Source: a virus
IMG/VR virus record: IMGVR_UViG_3300017967_008812
Coordinates: 1-26,581 of that record
DNA length: 26,581 nt
Direction: 5' to 3' (one strand)
Shown here piece after piece: positions 20,043 to 26,581 of this stretch. The position numbers were made by a program, and so were the translations under genes. The notes beneath the pieces were generated by a model that was not told the DNA's origin, did not search any database, and worked only from the letters and a program-made list of their open reading frames with translations. The stretch's first letter is position 1, and every line of letters begins with the position of its first letter.

Positions 20043-21977
20043 ATGAGTCAGAAAAAATTTCTAGAGTTGATTAAAAATCAACGTGAAAATAGTAAAACAG
20101 AAAAATTTAAAGGAACTTTTTTAGATTATTTGGAAGTTCTAAGCGAAAATAAAAATATTGTTATGTTAGCACATAAAAGATTGCATGATACAATAGATAA
20201 ACAAGGTGTTTCTACGCTTGATGTAGGCGATGAGAATTATAGAAATTATTTCAATGGTGAAAAGATTAAAAAATATCAGTACTTTGAAAAAGAATTTTTT
20301 GGAATGGAATCTGTAATTCACAAATTAATGAGATTCTTAAAATCAGCAGCATTAAAAGGTGAAGAAAGTAGACAAGTTCTTCTTTTAATGGGACCGGTTG
20401 GTGCTGGTAAATCTGCTTTGGTTGAACATGTTAAAAGTTCTTTAGAGATGGCAGATAGAATATATCATCTTGAAGGATGTCCAGTACGTGAGGAACCTTT
20501 GCATCTTTTACCTAGAAACCTAAGGGGCCAGTTTGAAGAGATGCTAGGAATACATATAGAGGGCGATCTATGTCCTATATGTCGTCATAGATTGATGGAT
20601 GAATTTAATGGTGAATACGAAAAATTTCCAATAGTTCAATCATCATTTTCACAAAGAGGTAGAAGAGGTATCTCAGTAGTTCCGCCTATGGATGCTAATA
20701 GTCAAGATGTATCAGTCCTTATTGGTACAGAAGATATTAGTAAGCTAGATCTTTATCCTGAAGATGATCCACGTGTACTTTCACTTAATGGTGCATTTAA
20801 TGTGGGTAATCGTGGAATTGTAGAATTTGTTGAAGTATTTAAAAATGAAATTGAATTTCTACATACAATGTTGACAGCAACACAAGAAAAACGTGTACCT
20901 TCGCCAGGTAAGAATGATATGCTTTATTTTGATGGGGTTATATTATCCCATTGTAATGAATCAGAGTGGAACAGATTTAAAGCAGAACACACTAATGAGG
21001 CTATTTTGGACAGGGTTTTAAAGATAGAAGTTCCCTATGTTCTAGAATTAGATCAGGAGATGAAAATTTATCAAAAAATGATTAATCGATCTGATTTTAA
21101 GTCGGCTCATATTGCTCCCCACACTATTAAAATCGCATCTATGTTTAGTATCATGAGTCGACTTAAACCCTCTGCTAAGTGTGATCTTCTTACCAAGCTT
21201 AAGATATACAATGGTGAAAGTGTTATAGAAAAAGGAAGAGTTAAAAATATTGATATTAAAGATTTGCGTGAAGAAGCAAGACGTGAAGGTATGGAAGGTA
21301 TATCTACAAGATTCATTATGAAGTCACTAGATCGTGCATTATCAGACTCAGATAAAAATATGATCACTCCTATTAATGCTATTGATAGTTTGGTAAAACA
21401 AGTTAAAGAACAAATTATTGATGATAATACACGTGAGCATTATTTAGAAATACTACAAGATATTATCAGAGAAGAGTATCTTAGAATACTTGAAACAGAA
21501 ATTGCTAAGGCATTTATCACTGCTTACGAAGAACAAGCACAGTCGTTATTTGATTCTTATCTAGATAATGAAGAATCTTATACAACTAGATCTAAAGTAA
21601 AAGATAAAATTACTCGAGAAGAAAGAGAACCTGATGAAAAATTCATGAAGTCAATTGAAGAAATGATTGGTGTTGTAGGTTCTGCAAAAGATGGATTTAG
21701 AAATGATGTTACAGCTTATATGTTTGCTAAATTAAGAAAACAAGAAACTGTTGATTATCGATCTTATGGGCCTCTTAAAGAAGCAATAGAACAATATTTG
21801 ATAACTTCAGTAAAAGATATATCGCGTATTGTTACCAAGTCAAAGTCTAGAGACGACAAACAAAAGAAAAAATATTCAAATATGATTGAAACGCTTATTG
21901 AAGAATACGGTTATAATGAAAATAGTGCAGAAGAAATTTTAACTTATGCAGCTAATAATCTTTGGAGAGACTCATAG
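20043..21977 (+). CDS. prkA: PrkA serine protein kinase (644 aa)
   Basis: ATG 20043 with AGGAGC upstream, 14 bases after spoVR. Walker A GPVGAGKSALVEHV at about 117-130 in an AAA-type core, followed by the PrkA-specific insert with CPVREEPLHLLP, LCPICRH and GIVEFVEVFKNEIEFLH, and a C-terminal region with DRALSDSDKNMITP. Length fits the family (about 640). In bacteria PrkA (YeaG) is an AAA+ protein that phosphorylates serine/threonine or acts as a protease-like regulator during starvation and sporulation. Intact here, so the phage could alter host dormancy or growth state. Confidence in the family is high, in its phage role low. Confidence 0.95.
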   Translation: MSQKKFLELIKNQRENSKTEKFKGTFLDYLEVLSENKNIVMLAHKRLHDTIDKQGVSTLDVGDENYRNYFNGEKIKKYQYFEKEFFGMESVIHKLMRFLKSAALKGEESRQVLLLMGPVGAGKSALVEHVKSSLEMADRIYHLEGCPVREEPLHLLPRNLRGQFEEMLGIHIEGDLCPICRHRLMDEFNGEYEKFPIVQSSFSQRGRRGISVVPPMDANSQDVSVLIGTEDISKLDLYPEDDPRVLSLNGAFNVGNRGIVEFVEVFKNEIEFLHTMLTATQEKRVPSPGKNDMLYFDGVILSHCNESEWNRFKAEHTNEAILDRVLKIEVPYVLELDQEMKIYQKMINRSDFKSAHIAPHTIKIASMFSIMSRLKPSAKCDLLTKLKIYNGESVIEKGRVKNIDIKDLREEARREGMEGISTRFIMKSLDRALSDSDKNMITPINAIDSLVKQVKEQIIDDNTREHYLEILQDIIREEYLRILETEIAKAFITAYEEQAQSLFDSYLDNEESYTTRSKVKDKITREEREPDEKFMKSIEEMIGVVGSAKDGFRNDVTAYMFAKLRKQETVDYRSYGPLKEAIEQYLITSVKDISRIVTKSKSRDDKQKKKYSNMIETLIEEYGYNENSAEEILTYAANNLWRDS

Positions 21978-21981
21978 GATT

Positions 21982-23268
21982 ATGAATAATAGCGAAAAAT
22001 ACATTGATTTAATTAAAGAAAATTCGCTTAAAAATTCATTTGGGAAGAATATCAGTGAGTTTAAGAATAATCATCTAAATAAAGTAACACTTTATGATAA
22101 AGTAGATATTAAAAATAACTCACTGAACTTTTTTAACTATAAGTTTGATGATAATTCTAAGACCCTTAAAAGAGTAATAGACTATGAACTTGCAAGAATA
22201 GAATTAAATTCTAAAGATTTAGGTTCACTATTAACCGAGTGGCTAGTTGATTTTTATGTAAAACACCCATATCAGGCTTATGCTTTAGATAGAGAAGTAT
22301 GTAAAGATTTTATAACAGAAAATATTTTAAATAAGTTGAATAATTTAGTAGAAAGACCGAATAAAAATCATTTAAATGAAATAATAAAAAATATTGAAAG
22401 TAAAAAAAATAAAAACATTATTAAGAGTTTAATTAAAAATATTGATGCAGATGACACTGTTTTTGTAAAAGAATCATTCAATGAAAAAACTTTTATTAAA
22501 AAAACAGATCAAATTAAATTTAATTTTGAATTTGACAATTCTTTTTTACTTGACAAAAAAGAATGGCATGCAGAAAATTACAAATATATTATTATAGATG
22601 GGTTTATTGACTCTGTAGGTGAAATACATCACCTACTTCAAAAGTCTTATGAAGATAAAGAATGTTATGTTGTTTTTTGCAAGGGAATGCATGAAGAAGT
22701 TAAGGCAACAATACTTCAGAATCTTAAAAGAAAAACAATCAATGTTATGCCTGTTTCTCTAAAAGTAAATGAAGAAAATGTGAATATTCTAAATGATATT
22801 GCTGCATGTCACGATAATGATATTATATCTGCACACAAAGGAGATGTAATATCAATTGCAGTAAAAAGAGAGCTTAAGAGAGGTAAGCGAATAACTATTG
22901 ATAGTGATGGTATTGTATTACAATATAAAGACAAAAGATTGAAAGATAAACAATTAGAATATTTAACCCAAAAAGTAAACGATACAATAATTGGTGATCC
23001 TAATATTGATTATTTAAATAAGAGAATTAAAAATTTAAATTCTAAAAAAGTTGAAATTTTTTTAGATTCAAGATTTACTAAAAGAGAAAGAACAGAATTG
23101 GATGCTTATTTAAGATCTATAAACTATATTAAATCAGGAGCAGTATTTTTTAAAGATAATAAAAGAATATTAAATTATAGAGAATTGATTGTAGGAATAG
23201 TAAAGTTTACAAGTTTAATAAAGACAATAGAAAGTTTTGGTTGTGCTTTAGTTGAGGAAAATAAATGA
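21982..23268 (+). CDS. Diverged GroEL-like chaperonin, shortened (428 aa)
   Basis: ATG 21982 after ATAGGATT. Residues about 200-330 follow the GroEL apical domain in order: YKYIIIDGFIDSVGEIHHLL (GroEL: FILLADKKISNIREML), CYVVFCKGMHEEVKATILQNL (LLIIAEDVEGEALATLVVN), INVMPVSLKV (VKVAAVKAP), NILNDIAACHDNDIIS (AMLQDIATLTGGTVIS), RITIDSDGIVL (RVVINKDTTTI). Residues about 365-395 look like the return to the equatorial domain. At 428 residues it is shorter than GroEL (about 548) and lacks a clear ATP-site GDGTTT. So it may be a cofactor-like or decoy chaperonin. This is my reading by eye; a profile search is needed to be sure. Confidence 0.5.
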   Translation: MNNSEKYIDLIKENSLKNSFGKNISEFKNNHLNKVTLYDKVDIKNNSLNFFNYKFDDNSKTLKRVIDYELARIELNSKDLGSLLTEWLVDFYVKHPYQAYALDREVCKDFITENILNKLNNLVERPNKNHLNEIIKNIESKKNKNIIKSLIKNIDADDTVFVKESFNEKTFIKKTDQIKFNFEFDNSFLLDKKEWHAENYKYIIIDGFIDSVGEIHHLLQKSYEDKECYVVFCKGMHEEVKATILQNLKRKTINVMPVSLKVNEENVNILNDIAACHDNDIISAHKGDVISIAVKRELKRGKRITIDSDGIVLQYKDKRLKDKQLEYLTQKVNDTIIGDPNIDYLNKRIKNLNSKKVEIFLDSRFTKRERTELDAYLRSINYIKSGAVFFKDNKRILNYRELIVGIVKFTSLIKTIESFGCALVEENK

Positions 23269-23762
23269 AAGTTTTAAATAGTGTTAAGCATTTATTGGAA
23301 TGTCATTGTACTCTTAAAATATATGAAAATAAAGATAAAAATTTAGATAATCATTTATTTCACAAATTTCCTGTGTATTCTAAATACGACAATGAAACAG
23401 GGAAGTTTATAGAGAAAATAGTACAATGTAATAATTGTCAAACATTGCATAAAGTTATTGATGTTTGTAAATCTGAAATCATTCCAGGAGGAAAAGATAC
23501 AGATATGACGCTATCAACTATAGAAGATATGGAACTTCAACTACCGAGTAAATTATATAATTTTCTTGTAGGTCAAAATACTGATATAACAACTTTTGAA
23601 CATGCATTAGATGTTATTGATAATGAATGTTGGGGATCTCAAATAGTAATTGCTAGAGAATTAATCGATTTTAAATATCACATTAAAGTTTTAGAAATTA
23701 ATGGCGAAAACAAATTTAAAATTATTAAAAAAGTCATTGAAGATGAAATTAACTTAGGATAA
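23265..23762 (+). CDS. CxC/CxxC zinc-ribbon-like protein (165 aa)
   Basis: ATG 23265 overlaps the previous stop by four bases. Cys13/Cys15 (LLECHCTL) and Cys55/Cys58 (VQCNNCQTLHKV) are spaced like a zinc ribbon, with HKFPVYS between. I recall this 'LECHC...HKFPVFS...QCNNC..HKV' pattern from small proteins of marine phages and some bacteria. The C-terminal half is helical plus strands (WGSQIVIARELIDFKYHIKV). Function unknown; a nucleic-acid or protein-binding adaptor in this operon is possible. Confidence 0.75.
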   Translation: MKVLNSVKHLLECHCTLKIYENKDKNLDNHLFHKFPVYSKYDNETGKFIEKIVQCNNCQTLHKVIDVCKSEIIPGGKDTDMTLSTIEDMELQLPSKLYNFLVGQNTDITTFEHALDVIDNECWGSQIVIARELIDFKYHIKVLEINGENKFKIIKKVIEDEINLG

Positions 23763-23766
23763 AGAA

Positions 23767-24045
23767 ATGAATATAGGAAAAACAGATACAGAACTAGAAG
23801 TCGATAAAATGATTGAATGTCGACAAATAGTAAAAAATCTCATAAAATTTGGTCTATCTGAAAAACAGAAAGTACAAATCATGAGATTGTTAGCAATAGA
23901 GTTAGAATCTAGAGATGCTATGAATATTATCATAGAAGCTGTAGAAAAAATCAAATCTTTAGACGAAAATGTTAAATTTAGTTTAACAGAAGATAAAATT
24001 GATTATAATAATAATAAGCAAAGTAAAAAGCTTTTAGACATCTAA
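23767..24045 (+). CDS. Small helical protein of the PrkA operon (92 aa)
   Basis: ATG 23767 four bases after the previous stop, with TAGGATAAAGA. Almost entirely helical and charged (ECRQIVKNLIKFGLSEKQKV; MNIIIEAVEKIKSLDE), ending in an Asn/Lys-rich tail (DYNNNKQSKKLLDI). No motif recognised. Its place between the zinc protein and the H1-like protein suggests shared regulation. Confidence 0.7.
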   Translation: MNIGKTDTELEVDKMIECRQIVKNLIKFGLSEKQKVQIMRLLAIELESRDAMNIIIEAVEKIKSLDENVKFSLTEDKIDYNNNKQSKKLLDI

Positions 24046-24063
24046 AACACATTGGAGGATAAT

Positions 24064-24264
24064 ATGTCAGAAGTAAGAAGTGATTTGGAACAAAAATGGC
24101 AAGAACTTAAAGTACTTATTGAAACACTTGAAGTTGATATTCAAAAAAATATTAAAGGAAATAAATCAGCAGGTGTTCGAGCACGTAAAGGTCTTAGACT
24201 ACTAAAAACAAATGCCAGTGATATTGTTAAAGTATCACTAGCAGCTGATAAAGATTCTGAATAA
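24064..24264 (+). CDS. Histone H1 (Hc1)-like protein (66 aa)
   Basis: ATG 24064 with TTGGAGGATAAT; the in-frame TTG at 24052 overlaps that site. It contains LKVLIETLEVDIQKNIKGNK then SAGVRARKGLRLLKTNAS, matching the Hc1-type signature L-E-x-D-x-x-K-x-x-x-G-N-K-x-A-x-x-R-x-R seen in chlamydial Hc1 and in small bacterial and phage H1-like proteins. Unlike chlamydial Hc1 it lacks a long Lys-rich tail. Likely a small DNA-binding protein. Last gene of the operon, 32 bases before the terminator stem. Confidence 0.75.
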   Translation: MSEVRSDLEQKWQELKVLIETLEVDIQKNIKGNKSAGVRARKGLRLLKTNASDIVKVSLAADKDSE

Positions 24265-24287
24265 TAAAATAAGATTTAATCTTAAAT

Positions 24288-24527
24288 TTAATTAAGAGAG
24301 AGTGATTCTGTTACTCTCTTTTTTATTTTTTCGATAATCTTTTTTTCTATTTGACAGACTCTCATTCTTGTTATATTATAAATCTCTCCGATGTCTTGAA
24401 GAGTTTTATTACCTGAATTAGAAGCGGCAACACAACAATTACCGTCATTTTTTGAATTAATCCAGTACCTGCATTTTTTTTGTTGACAGGTTTTACTTTG
24501 TTTATTATAAAATTCGTAACACTTCAT
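24288..24527 (-). CDS. Zinc-finger plus sigma-region-4-like HTH protein (79 aa)
   Basis: ATG 24527 on the minus strand; AGGAG lies 12 bases upstream, a longish gap. N-terminal Cys3, Cys14, Cys19, Cys31/32 with KKCRYWINSKNDGN suggest a small zinc site. Residues 42-70, TLQDIGEIYNITRMRVCQIE and the basic KIIEKIKKRV, match the sigma-70 region 4.2 form (TLEEIG...TRERIRQIE...LRKLR), which contacts the -35 box. It lacks sigma region 2, so it is not a full sigma factor; it may redirect host RNA polymerase, possibly to the TGCAAA boxes. That link is speculation. Confidence 0.75.
   Translation of the reverse strand: MKCYEFYNKQSKTCQQKKCRYWINSKNDGNCCVAASNSGNKTLQDIGEIYNITRMRVCQIEKKIIEKIKKRVTESLSLN
24297..24324 (+). 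terminator. Intrinsic terminator of the PrkA operon
   Basis: AGAGAGTGA (24297-24305), loop TTCTG, TTACTCTCT (24311-24319), nine pairs with one G-T, followed by a run of six Ts (24319-24324), an A and more Ts. It overlaps the coding 3' end of the convergent gene, as at 4340-4366. Confidence 0.9.
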
Positions 24528-24594
24528 ATTTATATTCGTCTCCTATATCATATATTAAATAGTGTAGACATAAATTACAAAATTTGGAGTAAAT

Positions 24595-25908
24595 GTGCGT
24601 AAAACTTTTATACTTGACACGAGCGTCCTCTTATACGATAAAACATCAATTCATTCTTTTCCAGAAAATGATGTTGTATTACCTATAGTTTCATTAGACG
24701 AATTAGATAGATTTAAGTCTAAGAAAGGAATTATAGGAGAAAATGCAAGATATGTCAATAGATACTTAGATGATTTGAGAAAAGAAGGTGGGTCAATACA
24801 CGAAGGTGTTGAATTAGAAAATGGTCAGACAATAAGAGTTGCGCTAGAAGGTTATTCTGACATTCCTAACGGTCTTAATGGTGATGATGCTGATAATAAG
24901 ATGATAGCGCTAGCTAAAAAAATGACTTTAGAATCTGACAAGTCTGTAGTTATGATTACAAAAGACATTAATTTTAGAGTTAAATGTGATGCTGTAGGTG
25001 TTAAATCTGAAGATTATTACAAGGATCAGATTATTGATGACAATGATAAATCTTACAAGGGTTTTGTTGAATTAGATCTAGGACAAGACTTAAGTCACTT
25101 AATTGATATGCTTTATAATGAAGAGGATGATTTAACACAAGACATTGAAGACTTAATTGGTAGAAAAACCTTTCCTAATGAATTTATATGTCTTAAATCA
25201 GGAAGTCAATCCATTTTAGCACAAAATAAAAGAGGAATCATTAAAAAAATGGAAAAGCTTTCATTAGAAGACTTTATGGGAATCAAAGCAAGAAATAGAG
25301 AGCAGAGTTTTGCTTTAAATCTTTTGCTTGATGACAACGTTCCTTTGGTTTCTTTGACCGGTATTGCTGGGTCTGGTAAAACTTTTTTAACATTAATGGC
25401 GGGAATCGAGGGTATAAATAAAGGAAAATACAAAAGAATCGTAATTACACGTAATATTCAACCTGTAGGTAGGGATATTGGTTTTTTGCCAGGTGATGCT
25501 GATGATAAAATGTTACCTTGGATTGCACCAATTATGGATAATTTTAGACAAGGTATGAAAGATAAAGACTTGTCTTATTTTGAAGCAATGAGAAGAACTG
25601 GTCAAATAGAAATTGCACCATTAGCTTTTATGAGAGGAAGAACATTTTCTGAAACATTTTTAATTATAGATGAATCTCAAAATAGTTCTATTCATGAACT
25701 AAAAACAGTCATAACAAGAATTGGAGAAGATTCAAAGGTAATTCTTCTTGGTGATACAGATCAAGTTGATACTCCTTATATTGATTCACTCTCAAACGGT
25801 TTGACCATAGTTTCAGAAAAATTTAAAGATCAAGAAATGGCAGGACATATCCAGCTTCAAAAAGGTGAAAGATCTAAATTGTCATTTTTGGCATCAAAAA
25901 TACTTTAA
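24595..25908 (+). CDS. phoH: PIN-domain PhoH-like ATPase (437 aa)
   Basis: GTG 24595 with TTTGGAG upstream. Residues 1-130 form a PIN nuclease domain (FILDTSVLLYDK with Asp8; LDELDRFKSKKG; GDDADNKMIALAKK; ITKDINFRVK). The C-terminal half is the PhoH P-loop ATPase: Walker A LTGIAGSGKTFLTL at about 253-266 and Walker B FLIIDESQNS at about 355-364, with LLGDTDQVDTP. This PIN-PhoH (PhoH2/YlaK) layout cuts and unwinds RNA in bacteria. PhoH is common in marine phages, where its role in infection is unsettled. All motifs look intact. Own start after the divergent HTH gene. Confidence 0.93.
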   Translation: MRKTFILDTSVLLYDKTSIHSFPENDVVLPIVSLDELDRFKSKKGIIGENARYVNRYLDDLRKEGGSIHEGVELENGQTIRVALEGYSDIPNGLNGDDADNKMIALAKKMTLESDKSVVMITKDINFRVKCDAVGVKSEDYYKDQIIDDNDKSYKGFVELDLGQDLSHLIDMLYNEEDDLTQDIEDLIGRKTFPNEFICLKSGSQSILAQNKRGIIKKMEKLSLEDFMGIKARNREQSFALNLLLDDNVPLVSLTGIAGSGKTFLTLMAGIEGINKGKYKRIVITRNIQPVGRDIGFLPGDADDKMLPWIAPIMDNFRQGMKDKDLSYFEAMRRTGQIEIAPLAFMRGRTFSETFLIIDESQNSSIHELKTVITRIGEDSKVILLGDTDQVDTPYIDSLSNGLTIVSEKFKDQEMAGHIQLQKGERSKLSFLASKIL

Positions 25909-25959
25909 AGTTTTATTAATGATTGTTGAGCAGTATTATTATCTCAAAAAGAGGTGATA

Positions 25960-26581
25960 ATGTTTAACAAAAATATATTTGATACTAAACAAGACAATAA
26001 TCAATTAATTTTAAATTCTGATATTGTTGTAGTTTCTGACTTATACGCTGATGAATATCTTGGAGGTGCTGAATTAACTTCTGAGGTATTCATCAATTCT
26101 TTAATTGATGCAGGTTATAAAGTTTGTAAAATTAAAAGCAATGAATTGGATATGAAAAATATTGAAACAGGAGTAATGAAAAGTTGGATATTTTTTAATT
26201 ACTCTGCAATCAATATGAATTTAATACCTACAATTGTAGCAAATGTGAATTATTCAATTGTAGAATACGATTATAAATTTTGTCAATATAGATCAACAGA
26301 AAAACATAAAGAAGTAGAAAATAATGATTGTGATTGTCATGAAAAACCATTAGGTAAATTAATATCTGCATTTATGTTTGGAGCAAAAAATTTAATGTGG
26401 ATGTCAGAAGGGCAAAGAGACTTTTACATTCAACGCTTTCCTTTTCTCAAAAGTAAAGATAACTACATAATAAGCTCAGCGTTTACAGATAAAACATTTA
26501 AAAATTTAAGTGAAAATAGAAAAAATAAAAAAAGAAATGACAAAGCACTGATAATACAGTCTAATTCGTGGATTAAAGGCG
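25960..26581 (+). CDS. Glycosyltransferase-like protein, 3'-truncated by window edge
   Basis: ATG 25960 with AAAGAGGTGATA. The frame is open to the right edge (207 codons seen). The N-terminus has IVVVSDLYADEYLGGAELTS, the GGAEL glycine-rich loop typical of GT-B glycosyltransferases, followed by FINSLIDAGYKVCKI. A Cys/His set near residues 110-130 (YDYKFCQYRS; DCDCHEKP) is unusual for the class. It could glycosylate DNA, virion proteins or host surface sugars. The C-terminal donor-binding half lies outside the window. Confidence 0.65.
   Translation, partial: MFNKNIFDTKQDNNQLILNSDIVVVSDLYADEYLGGAELTSEVFINSLIDAGYKVCKIKSNELDMKNIETGVMKSWIFFNYSAINMNLIPTIVANVNYSIVEYDYKFCQYRSTEKHKEVENNDCDCHEKPLGKLISAFMFGAKNLMWMSEGQRDFYIQRFPFLKSKDNYIISSAFTDKTFKNLSENRKNKKRNDKALIIQSNSWIKG

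Noticed and set aside
1-26581. CRISPR arrays, insertion sequences or integrase/attachment sites
   Set aside because: No regularly spaced direct repeats, transposase, recombinase or flanking target duplications were seen on reading through the window.

Overview
The window reads as a stretch of a large, virulent-type tailed phage genome, probably of a marine bacterium, and not a bacterial chromosome. Genes are packed with gaps of a few bases or 4-17 base overlaps. There are no rRNA or tRNA genes and no metabolic operons. Recognisable genes are ones carried by T4-like and uncultured marine phages (PhoH with a PIN domain, small GNAT-like enzymes, strings of very small proteins), next to stress genes rarely seen in phages. 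No terminase, portal, capsid or tail gene is in view, so phage type and host stay inferred.

Region 1 (1-4900) is less AT-rich and holds about 16 very small genes, mostly on the plus strand: two paralogous winged-helix proteins at its two ends, small membrane proteins (one of 31 codons), and a tandem set of four 'GDLV' small beta-barrel-like proteins. Many genes or gene groups here start from a distinctive promoter, TGCAAA-like box, exactly 16 bases, then TATAAT, followed by an A/C-rich leader (AACCAACCAA-type) and AGGAG. The same promoter recurs at 11761-11788 for a metalloprotease gene.

Region 2 (4900-5478) is a control region: two tandem minus-strand promoters, a GC-rich block full of short inverted repeats, a plus-strand TATAAT, a possible attenuator, and two copies of an AAAACTTTT(T/A)CCTA element.

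Region 3 (5479-16463) holds proteins of unrelated sequence and size (about 170 to 1000 residues), at least seven of which begin with the same short basic-amphipathic N-terminus, M-(K/R)-(L/I)-(S/T)-x-x-Q-L-x-x-(L/I)-I, followed by an (L/I)-x-E/(A,G,S,T) site. This resembles the T4 capsid-targeting sequence and prohead-protease site, so these may be proteins packed inside the head and delivered with the DNA. Interleaved on the minus strand are three proteases: a metzincin, an HExxH peptidase and a secreted trypsin-like serine protease.

Region 4 (17523-24264) is one operon: DUF444/YeaH, SpoVR, PrkA kinase, a protein that looks like a diverged and shortened GroEL-type chaperonin, a CxC/CxxC zinc protein, a small helical protein and a histone H1 (Hc1)-like protein, closed by a terminator. 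In bacteria PrkA, YeaH and SpoVR act together in starvation and stationary-phase physiology, so a phage carrying all three probably manipulates that state. Region 5 (24288-26581) has a small zinc/sigma-region-4-like regulator on the minus strand, a PIN-PhoH protein and the start of a glycosyltransferase-like gene.
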